The notes under the pieces are model-generated. The model saw only the letters and a program-made list of their open reading frames with translations, was not told the DNA's origin and did no database searches. A stretch of 64,000 nt of DNA from Gordionus sp. m RMFG-2023 (Eukaryota > Nematomorpha > Gordioida > Chordodea > Parachordodidae), in NCBI RefSeq assembly GCF_954871325.1, contig NC_088775.1, positions 51,871,561 through 51,935,560 on the forward strand, read 5' to 3'. Of this stretch, positions 22,353 through 34,105 are shown one piece after another; position 1 is the stretch's first letter; each line of letters begins with the position of its first letter. Both the position numbers and the translations under genes were made by a program.

Positions 22353-22935
22353 GAGCTTCCTTTTGGCTTGAGCCTCGGTCAATTTTTGACTCAAAAACAA
22401 GCTGAATTTAGGGCTAAGCCGGCTTGGCCCGACGTTTTACAACACTAACAAAAAATAAATTTCTGCTCAAAAGTCGGCTTGAGCCAAGTCATGAGCCGAC
22501 TCAAGCCAGCCGACTAATTTAGCTCAAAGAGCTGGCTTGAGTCAATTTTCGACTCAAAAACTAGATGAGTTTAGGGCTCAGCCGTTTAACAACAAAAATA
22601 AATTTTGGCTAAGACGGCTTGAGGCAACTCCTTAGCAGGCTTGAACCGACTCGAACCAGCCGACTAAAATGGCTTAATGAGGTGGCTTGAACCTTTGTCA
22701 ATTTTCGACTCAAAAACTGGCTGAGTTTAGGGCTAAGCCGGCTTGGCTCAGCGTTTAGCAACACTAACACTAATCTCAAATAAATAAATTTCGCCTCAAT
22801 AATCGGCTTCAGGGAGCCAACGGCTGAGCCAGCCGGCTCAATGAGCCGGTTAGAGCCTGAGCCGAATTTTTGGCTCAAAAACTGGCTGAGTTTTCGGCTA
22901 AGCCGGCTTGGCTCAGCCGTTTAACAATACTAATC
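22353..22935 (+). repeat. GC-richer tandem array, period about 160 bp, about 3.5 copies
   Basis: GGCTAAGCCGGCTTGGC-type landmarks recur near 22412, 22574, 22731 and 22896. Each unit ends in GTTTAACAACACTAAC or a variant, and contains GACTCAAAAACTGGCTGAG and many GGCTTGAGCC palindromes. The unit ends equal the TIR (TAGTGTTGTTAAACGG on the other strand) of the small hAT MITEs at 32778, 49580 and 54746, so the array seems to be a tandemly amplified MITE. It stands out as GC-rich in this AT-rich window. Confidence 0.8.
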
Positions 22936-23114
22936 ACAACCACGTTTTAGGCTGTGTCCTAAATATTATATATAATAATTAAATTTATTAATTTTGAAGA
23001 ATAAAATAACATAAGATATTTATAATGTAAAAATAAAATGTTCTTTTAAATCATTTTTCGTCATTTATTAAAATTTATTTTTGAAATATTAGAAATAAAT
23101 AAATTTTTTAAAAT

Positions 23115-25260
23115 TTTATTTGAATTTTACTATTTTTATAAATAAAAAAATGCAACATAGATGGTGTTATATTAAAAATTATTTATAATATATAATTTTT
23201 AATAAAAATATGAATAGTATTGTGATTAAAAAATCAATTGAGTATAACCAAGAATGATGTCCTGGGGCGATATATAAGCCGTCAGCCCATACAAATATGA
23301 TTTTATTAGGACGCTAATTGTAAAATAAACATATTTTAAAATTTTATACACTAACAATATAAAAATAAATACCTCTTATTTTAATCTTATCTCATTTTGT
23401 GCTTATTAATAGAATTTCTTGAGACGATAATTTGTAGGTACGTCCTGTCACTGTAATAGGATCTACTATTGTTATTATTTGATTAATGGGTAACCATATC
23501 TTTTCCGCAATTGAAGGCTAAAAGAAGGATGGTGATGGTCCATGGGAATGTAAAAAGGAAATATATATCTCCTCAGTAATTTCATTCTTTTCTAGTACTG
23601 TGGCTAACCACCAAAAATCGTCATAAGCACATGTTACGAATCCTTTAATATCGGCAAAAGACAAATTATCGGCATTTGAGATATTGTTAATTTGAAAGTC
23701 CTCTGCATATGAATATATTTTTGATTTAAGTTTACTTAAACTTAAAGGAAATATAGCATGTATTTCCCGAGTTCCTGGAATGGGACTAGCGAAATTAAAT
23801 CTTTCTCGTAGTTTAATCTCTTGTAAATTGTATGGTTCGTTGGTTATATACGTAAAATTTACTGATGGCATGTTTTGTTTTGCAAATTGATATAAATCAA
23901 CTGGCATTAAAATGTGTCCAGAACTGATGCGCTGAAGGCTTGAACGTGCTGCTAATATTTTTAATGTTCCGCCAAGGCCATAACATGGACCTTTTCCATG
24001 GGATGAAGCTGAAAAATGCCATTCAGTTGCTACAAAATCTGATTCATGATATCACAGATTTATAAAAAAATTTCTGTTTTTATATTGCGCAGCTGATCCG
24101 TCAGAGCAGTAATATATTTTATTTGACTTTTTGCTGAATTGATTGGTTAAAAATTTTATCATTTTAGTCTGGTATAAATGTACTGCAATAACATTATGTT
24201 GAAGTGACTCTTATATTACCACATAATTAAGGTTTTCTATATTGCCATTATTATTATATGCTATCATAGGATGGATAGTGGCTTGATTATTATTCCAGTG
24301 GAATCCTTGAACAGCGTCTTGGATTATAAATGCATAATTTTCAGAGAATCACAAATTATCATAAATACATTTGGTTGTAAAAAATGTTTAAGTTTTGAAA
24401 TATATGATGATTGATTGGTAGCGATGATAGGAATAAAAAAAATAAAATAAGCTGATAAAATCGTTATTTTCAAATAATAACGATAGTAGATCCACAACAA
24501 TGAAAGGATATATCTACAAATTATGGCCTTAGGAATTTCTATTAATAAGCGCAAAATTATAATAGTTTGAATATAAAATTTTAAAATATGTTTATTTTAC
24601 AATATAGCGTCAATAAAATAATATCTGTATGAGCTGCCTGCTTATATATCGCCCCAGGACATCATTCTTGGTTATACTCAATTGATTTTTTAATTTTAAT
24701 CATAATACTATACATATTTTTATTAAAAATTCTATATTATAAAAAATTTAATATAACGCCATCTATATTGCATTTTTTATTTATAAAAATAATATAAATT
24801 CAAATAAAATTAAAAAAACAAAAACAAAAATGGCTATCGAGATTTTTTATTAAATCGTTTAATATAAAGGTAATAACATTTTTAGTGAATATTAACACCC
24901 AAAAAAAATCCCTTCCTAACAATGTTAATTTTTTATTTAAATAAGATAACACCTGTAATTTTTTAATTTATTTTTTATATTTTCCAACGTAAAATTTTAA
25001 GGGCTATAAATTGATATATAATTTGTAACTATCTTAAGTATTTTTTAAAATAACAAGATTTAATGAAATCTCGCATTTCGCGATTTTCGTCTTTGAAGGC
25101 GTATATCTTTGGATCTGGTTGAGCTATCACTCTAAAATTTAAATTATTAACATTTACAACATAAATAACTAACATGCCAAGTTTCATTCATTTTTGAGAT
25201 GGTCGGCCGAAAATCTCGTTTTTTGGTCGATTTAACGTGGAATCAATCACCCATATCCAA
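23115..25260 (-). mobile_element. Family X transposon relic, copy a
   Basis: Holds a C-terminal transposase-like frame bracketed by inverted repeats of about 200 bp (23120-23330 and 24625-24815). These share AATGCA(A)CATAGATGG, TTTTTAATAAAAATATG, AATCAATTGAGTATAACC and ATGATGTCCTGGGGCGAT. To the right, 25085-25260 matches the right end of the larger X copy (44822-44965): TTTGGATCTGGTTGA, ACTCTAAAATTT, ACATAAATAACTAACATGC, GATGGTCGGCCGA. The N-terminal half of the gene is absent. Confidence 0.7.
23518..24365 (-). pseudogene. Family X transposase-like protein, C-terminal half (copy a)
   Basis: From about 24345 downward: IIQDAVQGFHWNNNQATIHP, YYCSDGSAAQYKNRNFFINL, ATEWHFSASSHGKGPCYGLG and GGTLKILAARSSLQR. 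A 129-codon frame (23518-23907) then ends with CAYDDFWWLATVLEKN and FLHSHGPSPSFF. This order of motifs recurs in uncharacterised proteins of insects, cnidarians and other animals (from memory, not searched). Asp and Glu in conserved positions suggest a DDE-type transposase, which is inference. Two in-frame stops (about 24340 and 24055) and a break near 24210 show it is dead. Confidence 0.65.
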
Positions 25261-25346
25261 AAGTTCCCATAGAGAATCAGCATAAGTTTCAACCCGACCC
25301 CATCAGATTTTCTAAAAATTTTACTAAAGTTTGCATATATTATAAC

Positions 25347-26088
25347 TAGGGGGGTATCGATACCACTTTTTGGAGGCCGATCCGATATTCCAGATATTAA
25401 ATTGATATCGGCCGATAACCGATCCGATATCTTATCTAATTTTGTATTCTGTAAAGATACCTATGGTTTTAATTTTTAATATACTTTTTATTAGTATAAC
25501 ATCTATAATTTTACTTTACCATAACATATGTCATTTAAATATATTATAATGATCAGTTATAGTTTATATTCAATTCAATTGCAATTCTAAAAGTATATAA
25601 AATATTTTTATTGATATAAATTACTTATTTATATAATAAATAATAACATTAATCTATTTACATAATTAGTAATAAACAAATATATTATGAAATGTGAAAT
25701 TAATATTTAAAATTAAAATATCGAAGATTTCTTTTTAGAAATACCAAAATTTCCAATTTATCAGATGTCATTATCTCTAGCATCACTAAAAACACATTCT
25801 GAAGATTATTGAACACTTTTAATCAGAATGCGAAAAAAAATTACTATATGGCAGAATGTTTATTAACTAATTAATATATTAAAAAAATTAAAAATAAAAA
25901 TGAATTTCGATTTTATTTATAAAAATAAATGGTTTTAGATATAACTTTTTCTAAAAAATTTTATATTTTATTTTTGTTAAAAACGCCATTTATCGGATCG
26001 GAAAATTTTATAATATATGCCGATAACCGATATTTTAAAATGGATGAAATATCGGCCCGATCCGATATTAAATATCGGTACATCCTTA
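25347..26088 (+). mobile_element. hAT-like non-autonomous element, 742 bp
   Basis: A perfect 8-bp duplication ATTATAAC flanks it (25339-25346 and 26089-26096). Ends TAGGGGGGTATCGATACC and GGTACATCCTTA are imperfect inverted repeats. Subterminal regions are dense in CCGATCCGATAT and TATCGGCCGATAACCG motifs. No ORF of note. Diverged relatives are at 46258-47035 and 27850-27960. Confidence 0.88.
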
Positions 26089-26379
26089 ATTATAACTAAT
26101 AAAATATTACCTACCAATTCTGAACAGCGGCTGACATACGGGCCTCTAAAGGTCCATAAAAAGAGGCATTTTTGACAAATTGTTTAATTTTAGATATCTT
26201 TGGATAGAATTTTTATATTAAATATATAAATATAGATATTGAGAAAAGCCTTTTTAAAAAAATCTTATTCCATTTTATGTTTATTAAATAAATTTTCTGA
26301 TCGAGTATTTTATAATTATCCTCATCTACATATATAATTTATCAATATTATGACTATCAACTTCTGAATATAATTTTCT

Positions 26380-27500
26380 TTTAATTTTATTCAAACCCAA
26401 AGGAATTATCATGTGCATTTTTTGAATTTCGGGAATTGCGGGAGCTTGTCTGAATTGTTCTTACACTTCATATCTTCTACATTATATTTTCCATTAGTCT
26501 CATATGTAATTAATAGCTAACATAATTTCTTTAACAAAATTATATAAATCAATCGATTTTATAATTTGCCCAGAAATGGGCTGGAACGTGGAACCAATCT
26601 TTTTAATGTGCCTCCAAGACATGATGTTGCTGTCCGATTCACGAAAACATAGACTTATAAAGTTTTTCTTTTATATTGTGCGGCTGTCATCAGTACATTA
26701 ATATATTTTGCTAAGTTTGTGGCCAAATATATCAGTCAAAAAATTTATTATTCAATTGTGATACAAATGAACAGCAATAATGTCATGATAATGCAATTAT
26801 GAACGATGTAATTAATATTTTGTACTTTAACAACATTATTATTATAAACTACCATAGAATGGATTGTCGCTATATAATTATTCCAATGGAATCCTTCAGC
26901 AGTATCTTGGATCACCAAAGAATTATTTTCCGAAAAGCCACATTATCAATATATTTATATTTCGAACATATAAAAAAATGTCTGAAAATGGGTCAAATAG
27001 ATTTACAAACTCTTCAGCCGGTTTTGTGTTTTCAGTATGTTCTCGAAGTTATAAAAAAATGTCTGAAAATGGGTGCAATTTTTTCTGTAAAAAGATTTAC
27101 AAACTCTTCAGCCGGTTTTATGTTTTCAGGGTGGTCCTATCAACAGATGCTCATTATTATAATGTTATATGATCTATATCCTTTCTTTAAATTTATATTT
27201 ATAGTTGTTTTGAATTGAAAACTTACTGGGGGAATAATCGCATTCACCCAAATAGCAACTATAGAGTGATGGGTTGCATATATTTTTTGCTAATATATTT
27301 TATAATGGCTCACCCTGTTTAGTTGTTAATTTTTCAAGGTTACCATCGATATACATCAACTTTAAATTTTGATGTATTGCACAGACACATGAGTTCTGCT
27401 AGATCCAGCTAATACTTAATTTTTTGCATAAATCCGGGTTTCAAAAAGCTGACTTTTATATTAAGATACACTTCTTTAAATCCTTTCAAATTATTTGGAA
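26380..27500 (-). mobile_element. Family X relic, copy b
   Basis: Noisy but collinear with copy a on the same strand: ATTATTCCAATGGAATCCTTCAGCAG-like text (about 26878, compare 24290), ATATTGTGCGGCTG (about 26673, compare 24084) and AATTTGCCCAGAA (about 26563, compare 23907). No frame is open over any length. No ends were identified. Confidence 0.6.
26967..27135 (+). repeat. Tandem duplication, about 80-bp unit
   Basis: TATAAAAAAATGTCTGAAAA, GATTTACAAACTCTTCAGCC and GGTTTTRTGTTTTCAG occur twice in succession with an insertion in the second unit. It lies in X copy b. Confidence 0.85.
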
Positions 27501-27849
27501 CTAATATTTTGTGGAACCTTGTTTTCCCCCTTTCTGCCTAGCATCACACGACCTGCTTCATTCTAAGAATAAAATTTTTCTATGATTATCAACAGTGTTT
27601 ATAATTATTCGCCACATTTTAAATATGGGGATGACATAACTTTAAGTTTTTTGGATCTTTTCACCAAAGCAATTTTTTTTTGTTTTTAATTTTCGACAAT
27701 CTCATCCTTTTAATTATATTCTACTTAATCTTCTGCTCCTAATACAAGGCTTAAGGCTTTTGTTATTTATCTTAGTTTTCTTGTATTTTTTTCTGCTATC
27801 TTTTTTTTAATTGGTGGCTCACCTAATTAAAAACGATTAACATGTTTAG

Positions 27850-27960
27850 AGAATGCAAAATCAGATATATCGGATTGGTAATCGGGCGATATCTATTAAA
27901 TATTGGTAATATCGGATCTGATCGCCTCCAGAAATTATTAGCACTATCAACATTGTTTTC
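27850..27960 (+). mobile_element. Scrap of the CCGATATCGG hAT-like family
   Basis: Short run with CGGATTGGTAATCGGGCGATATC and ATCGGATCTGATCG-like text resembling the subterminal repeats of 25347-26088. Ends not recognised. Confidence 0.4.
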
Positions 27961-28169
27961 GAACAAAAGAAAAAAAATTTTAATAGATGAGCTTAAATTT
28001 AGGATTTTTATAAGGTTAATTTTACCATATAAGATTTGGAAAGTAGGTTAATGATGGATACTGCATAGTCAATGTAAGTAATTTTCTAAATAACAACCTA
28101 ATTTGCTAAATACCGACCAAAATTTATTAAATTGTAAGACCTTCTTATTATTTAACATATTAACGGAAT

Positions 28170-28325
28170 CACATGTTCGAGTCCGATCTCCTATATTATC
28201 ATCCTCCAAGGATGGAACTACCAAGTTGGATTAAGGAAAAAAACATGACCTTTGCGCAAATTCTAACCTAGAACCATTGGTTTGGCAAGCGACGCTCTTG
28301 TCGACTAGGCCACAGACACTTTCCA
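28170..28325 (-). mobile_element. tRNA-derived SINE
   Basis: On the minus strand, GTGTCTGTGGCCTAGTCGAC at 28325-28297 holds a box A match (TGGCCTAGTCGA). GGTTCTAGGTTAGAATTTGC follows about 30 bp later with a box B match (GGTTAGAAT). The head is tRNA-like but lacks an acceptor stem and CCA, and an unrelated body follows (to about 28170). Box B is degraded relative to GGTTCGAATCC. Confidence 0.6.
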
Positions 28326-28689
28326 AAATTCACGAGTTTTCAAATATATATTAGGGGAGACCGGGGTTATATTGTCCATAAAAAATTGAGAGGCTGTGAA
28401 AAGGAGGAGAAATAATTTATCAAAATAATTTTGATGTTATTTTATTCTTTATATAATTATCTACGGTAGAAATTAATATCTAATAAAAAAATATTATATA
28501 TTTTTTTAAATTTAAATTTAAAAAAAATGAAAATTTTTGAGTCATGAAAAAGAGACGGGGGATGTATTATCCTTTTGTGGGGCATGTTTTAGACTATCAT
28601 TTTCTAAGCATTTTATTCATTTTTTTCATATAAAAATCATAAAAATCACAACAAACATATAATATTAACATACAACACATTTATTACAT

Positions 28690-30579
28690 ATAAAAAATGG
28701 ATTAAAATCACAATATGATCCATGTGCCCATAAATGACAATCCAATCTTCATTATGGTGGTGAGTTTGATAGTTTTTGTGGCACACTAAACAAAATTCTT
28801 TTTTGCCAGCATTCATATTTAAACTTTTTTTATTGTTGGTTTGATTTTTTTTTCAGATTATTAGCCCTAGATCTGGCTATTTTTTTGTAAGGTGAAGAGG
28901 GGAGGGAGAGTCAATAGAACTATACCACTGTCAGAGCACAGCTCAATGACTTCAATAGATTGATGAGATTTATGATTATCTAATATAAGCAAAACTTTTT
29001 TATCTTGACTGGGCTTAGTGTATTTTATAAAATGATTTTAAAAATATATAAAATCTTCAGCCAGCATCCACCCAGAACCATTAGACACGCCAATGCATCC
29101 TACAGGGCCATCTCTTAAATAATGATCATAAAATTTTTTCCTGGGATATATAAACATAGGTGGAATAGAATTTCCTAGAGCATTGACAGCAATTGCCAAG
29201 GTCATAAGTGTACCACATTCTGATGTAGTAATTGCCAGAACCTGTTTTTCGCCTTTCCTTGCAAAAACTTTATTAGGCCGTTGAACTGTTGTTAATCCTA
29301 TGAAAATATTAAAGATTTGCTATCATTTATATTTTAATTAACCAGTTTCATCCATATTATATATATCACATGGTAGAAAGTTATTTTCCCTCGTGACAGT
29401 CAAATAATTAAAAAATAAATCAACCATTTTCATATTAAAATTGGTAGCCCTGGCTATACTTGTAGCCTCTGGTGTTCTCAAAGAAATGGTTGGATTTCTT
29501 TTAATAAATGCTCCAACCCAGTCTTCACCAGCTGATTGAGTTATTTCACAAGATTTTGGTACTTGTAAACTATACCTCTTGGCCATTTGATAAGCTAAAA
29601 TTCTAACCTAAATTTAAACATAAGACATTAAATTATTTATATATTAAGGCAATCTAATTAAAATCCTAATTCTTAAATTTTATTCTGAATTTATTTAATA
29701 ATTAATATAATAAAATATATCATACATAATTAAACCTCTAATGTATAGGTAAGAACCAAAATATGTTTTAATGCATGATATAATTTAATGCTAAATCAAT
29801 GAATAAATCATTTTAAAATTAATATACATGGCAGCATCATTTTATTTTAAATATATATCATACACACATAATTAAATCTTTAATATATAGGTAAGATATG
29901 ATTTAATGCATGATATAATATATATAATGCTACATTGAATAAATCATTTTAAAATTAATATTAATACATGGCAGCATCATTTTAAAATTAATATATATAT
30001 ACATGGCAGCATCATTTTATTTACATATATATCATACACACTTAAATAAATATCATTCTAATGTATAAGTTAAATTCTTACTTTAAAGTATTTTAAAATT
30101 AATAAAGATGTTTCATTAACATATAATGTAAATAATTTAAAAAAATTTTCTCAAGTTTATTATTATTTAACTAAAGAAATACCATGGCATAAATTAAAGA
30201 TTATAAAAAAAATCATTTTACAGAGATATATGATATAACAAAGGATTAAAATACTTGATTAGGGCATAATCCTGAAAATAATCTTGATCCTTTAATTAAA
30301 TAATCTGTTAATTTAGCTTCTTGAATAGGAGAAAATACTGATCTGTAAAGATATCGCTCTTGAAAATCTTCATTTCTTTTGAACAATTTATTATACCTCT
30401 TAATGCTTAGTTTCTTAAATATATACTAATTTAAATATATAAATATACCTCCCATAACTTAAATTCGTATTCATGGTTATAACTGTCAAAGGTATCTAAT
30501 ATTTCAGCATTTGAAGAATATTTGCCTTTTGATTATCATTATTTTCTTTGTTAGTTTTTCTAATATATGTTCGAACCAT
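28690..30579 (-). pseudogene. pogo-like transposase gene
   Basis: Starts MVRTYIRKTNKEN at 30579, the usual N-terminus of this family. Next comes a helix-turn-helix part (ERYLYRSVFSPIQEAKLTDY, about 30290-30360). A CENPB-type HTH follows with the first catalytic Asp (GAFIKRNPTISLRTPEATS to IYNMDETG, 29338-29600). A 43-bp GT-AG-like intron near 29295-29341 leads to the DDE core (QRPNKVFARKGEKQ, GPVGCIGVSNGSGWM, KKVLLILDNHKSH; about 28850-29290). The expected LQPLD-type third block is replaced by degraded text with stops. One in-frame stop interrupts the core near 29035. Confidence 0.85.
29706..30040 (+). repeat. Tandem repeat in an intron of the pogo gene
   Basis: Units carry ATATATCATACA, ATAATTAAA, TAGGTAAGA, AATGCATGATATAAT, TTTTAAAATTAAT and ACATGGCAGCATCATTTTA. 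Two near-complete units of about 120-130 bp are followed by partial ones. It lies between the HTH pieces of the transposase. Confidence 0.7.
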
Positions 30580-32777
30580 TTTACAAAATCAGAACCAATA
30601 TTTTAATGAATGTATGTAAAAGGAAAAGACGCACCCCGCTAATACCTTCCCCAGGTCCACAGGATCATTTAAAAATTAAATTTAGAATATTAAAATAACA
30701 TAATGATTGTCAATATTTTTATATATGATAAAATGGAGATTTTTTTATCATTTAGAATTTATATTAAGTCTGAACAATATAAAAAAAGTTATTCGTGAAA
30801 ATGTAAAATTTAAAAAAGTTACTTTGGGTATGTTGAAACTTAAATTTGCATTTAAAATTTTTCATGAGCAATTTTGTCCGAAACAATTTTGGATCTACTT
30901 AAGCACCTTATTATAATACATATTTGGCTTAAATTACAAATCTTAAACTTTATTAATTTTTAAATTATTTGAGAAGGAAATACTTACCCCGGGAACACAC
31001 TATCCCCGGTCTCCCCTATAAATAAATTTAGCAGTACCTATTCAAAAAATAAAAAAATACAAGATATCATTAACCTGGAAAATAGGGGTTATACCATGTT
31101 AAATGAGCAAGAAAACCAAGATTTTCGGCCGATCCCTTTCAATTTCTATAAAAAGTTGTAAGCTGGTTATATATGTTCGCATTAAATCATAAACAAAATT
31201 CAAGATCATTAACAACTATATGGAGATAATCGAGGTTAAAGGTCTAAAAATCATCTTTTTTAGCTTTGATGTTAAATGATTAGTTTTTAATTTTAAACTA
31301 AATTAGATGAATACTGAATCTAATATTAATATATTAGGTCAATAATTGAAAATTTTTGTGAAAAAATCAAATTTTTTTTTTTTAAAAATATAAGTCATCT
31401 TATGGTCAGTAGAAAATTTGAAATTAATATTTCGAAATGAATATGATCTCCAATTTTTAATTTTTTAAGAAATATTATTCGTTTAGTATTTTTTTAATAA
31501 TTTCTTCAGCAATTAGCATGGCTGGATATTTATTTAAAAAAAATATTGCGAATTTTATACTCTAAAAAATAGATGTTTCTATATATAATAGTTTTAATAT
31601 GATAAAAGTCATTTTAAATTGCTTACAACTCATGTATAACATATCATGCAAAATTGATTATATAATTTGTAAACCTCATTCCCCTGAGATATTTGCAGGA
31701 TATAAATTTTTAATAGTTTTTTTTGTTTAAATGTAAAGTGAAAATAATTAAAAAATCTGACTAGCACACGAATAAAAAGTAGGCTTAAAGAAGTACAATA
31801 AAATTATTAAGGGAAAAATCGAAAATCACATTTATAACCAGGCCTAAGATTCTTTTATGGAATTGTCATAATCTTAAATTAATAAAAAAACCAAATCAAC
31901 AAAATTTAAGTTTTTTTCGAAGGTCAATTTTTTTTGCTAAAAATTTATGATTTCAATTTGATTTTTTTTAATCAATATATATAACTAAAAATTTACTTTA
32001 TAAAATTTTGGTTATCAAATGAATTTGAGCAAAAAAGATTTCTATGATCAATGTCTTTGAATTTTGAGCAAATGTTAAACACTGAAAAAAATATTAAAAT
32101 AAAAGTCAGTTGTTTTTTTAAAAAAATAAGCTGATTAAATAAATCGTGAAAACCCTAATCAATAAATCGCAGTTGCTAAAAATATTAATTGATTACTTTA
32201 ATATTTTTTCGCAAATTCTAAAAAAATAATATTAATTTATTTAACATTTTTCTTAAATTTTTTTAAAAATTAATTTTATATTTTTACATGCCTTTAAAAA
32301 TAAAGAAATTTTTATAAATGAAACCTTTATAAGATAAGCTAAGGTGTATTGTGAATAAACCAAAACATAAAAATTTTAAAAAGAATTTATATCCTGTACT
32401 ACCTTAGATACTTAGTATAAATAGCGATTTATATATTCAGGAAAAAATATGTAATACGTGCCTCCACCAGTTAAGTAAATTTGGCTAAGACATTCCTGAA
32501 GAATTTATATTTCCAATGACCTATAATCAGGAGTAGAGGTCTGCATTGGGCGCGATTTCGGCCTCTAAGTGGGCAAGCAAATGGGCGGGTAAAATTTTTT
32601 TGAGAATTGGCAAGCGGGTGGGCGAGTTAAGAAATTTAAACAATGGGCGGGCGGGTTATGGAAATTTAAAATTTTTGTTCAAAAACAAACTAAAGAAAAA
32701 TCATAATTAATTAAATGATCAATAACAATATTTCTTTTTTTATTGTACCAATCGTTTTTTTAAGTGAAGAACACTAC

Positions 32778-33000
32778 TAGTGTTGTTAAACGGCTCAATT
32801 TCAGCCGATTTTTAAATACGGCTAACTCAATATTTTAAATAGAAAAATATTTCATAAGCCTCGGAATTTCACTAATAAATGTCTAAATGTTTGTGCTATC
32901 TATGAGCGAAGTCGTTAGGCTTGCATAAAATTTTTATGGATAAAATATCGAGTTAGCCGTTTTTAAAAATCGGCTCAAATCGAGCCATTTAACAACACTA
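32778..33000 (+). mobile_element. hAT MITE, TAGTGTTG family, 223 bp
   Basis: Duplication AACACTAC (32770-32777 and 33001-33008), exact. Terminal repeats TAGTGTTGTTAAACGGCTC / GAGCCATTTAACAACACTA extend inward as imperfect inverted repeats of about 60 bp. Noncoding. Confidence 0.93.
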
Positions 33001-33039
33001 AACACTACTATTTTTTCGACATCTTTATTTTTCCCAACA

Positions 33040-33880
33040 TATATAATGTCTCGTAATGGATTTAATTGTTGTACCCGGATGTCCCGTATGCAATATATGC
33101 AAAACTCTTTTTTGAAGTGAGTACGGAATGATTAATCTGCCATTTCAAAATAAAATACCGTCATCATTTTCTATTTCATCTATTCTTGTTCTAAAAGCTT
33201 GTAATTCTGGTGCTTGATTTTGTATATTTGTACCATTTCTTTTCTTGATAGAGTTAATGTGTCATAAGTAAGGTTTCTTATATATTTTACTGTTTTATTT
33301 TCACTTGTTATTCTACATTTTTCTCTATGGGTTTCGCGATAAAGCATCTGCAATTATATTATTAGCGCCATTCTTGTACATTATATTATAATCATATGCA
33401 GATAATTTATAAGCCCAACGTAATAATCTTTGGTTTGTTAATGAGCTTAAATCTCTGTTATTACCATATATCTTTATTAAAGGTTTGTGGTCTGTTCAAA
33501 TTTTAAATTTTCGTCCATACAAATAGTTATGAGATTTTTCTACGCTGTTTATTATTACTTTTGCTTCTTTGTCTATTGTAGAATAATTCATTTCAGCGTC
33601 TTGTAAAGTTCTTGAGGTGTAAGCTAGGAAATTCGTTACCATTATCATATTTTTGCATGAATACAGCTCCAAATCCTTGGTTATATGCATCTGTTTCTAA
33701 TATTAACTCGAGGTCTGGTTTATAAAACTGTATAGTAATTTGTTCTGTTACTATTCCTAATAGCATGAAACGATTACGAAAATAGCACGATATTTTATTT
33801 TGGAATGACAGATTAATCTTCGTACTCACTTCAAAAAAGAGTTTTACATATATTTCATACGGGACATCCGGATCTCACTT
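33040..33880 (-). mobile_element. Gypsy fragment (RNase H region) inside the hAT
   Basis: The minus strand shows ELILETDAYNQGFGAVFMQK (about 33690), a KEAKVIINSVEKSHNYLYG stretch (about 33540) and the flank leading to an H2C2 region (about 33070). No LTRs. Edges 33071-33165 and 33791-33875 are inverted copies of one another (CGGATGTCCCGTATG, GAGTACG landmarks), so the fragment was captured or rearranged rather than inserted whole. Fossil; broken. Confidence 0.7.
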
Positions 33881-34105
33881 GCAGGAAGAGGATATACTTC
33901 AGACGAATATCCTACTTTGGTGGAAACGACAAGAGATTTGACAAAGCTATCAAGACTAGCAATAAAAATTTTGGCAATTCCTGCAACTAGTGCTTCTGAA
34001 CGAGGATTTAGCATTGCTGGAAGGTTTTTAGAACAAAGAAGAACGTGTTTGAATCCAGAAAATGTCGATTCATTATTATCTTTGCATTATAATTACATAT
34101 AATAT
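33880..34105 (+). pseudogene. hAT transposase C-terminal dimerisation domain
   Basis: LVETTRDLTKLSRLAIKILA followed by IPATSASERGFSIAGRFLEQ and RRTCLNPENVDSLLSL is the classical hAT dimerisation region, ending at a stop at 34102. It is the only coding part left of the element at 32534-34428. Confidence 0.88.

Larger units (their letters stand above)
28354..31016 (-). mobile_element. pogo/Tigger-type Tc1-mariner transposon
   Basis: Perfect 13-bp terminal inverted repeats GGGGAGACCGGGG / CCCCGGTCTCCCC with TA on both sides (28352-28353 and 31017-31018) define a 2,663-bp element. The minus strand encodes a pogo-like transposase in at least four pieces separated by AT-rich introns. Stops and loss of the third catalytic block show that it is dead. 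A likely decayed end of the same family is at 47073. Confidence 0.9.

Noticed and set aside
22609-22878. 89-codon minus-strand frame in the GC-rich array
   Set aside because: It runs across tandem repeat units and only reflects their composition.
22353-22935. CRISPR-like array
   Set aside because: Units of about 160 bp are continuous tandem repeats without spacers, in a eukaryotic transposon context.
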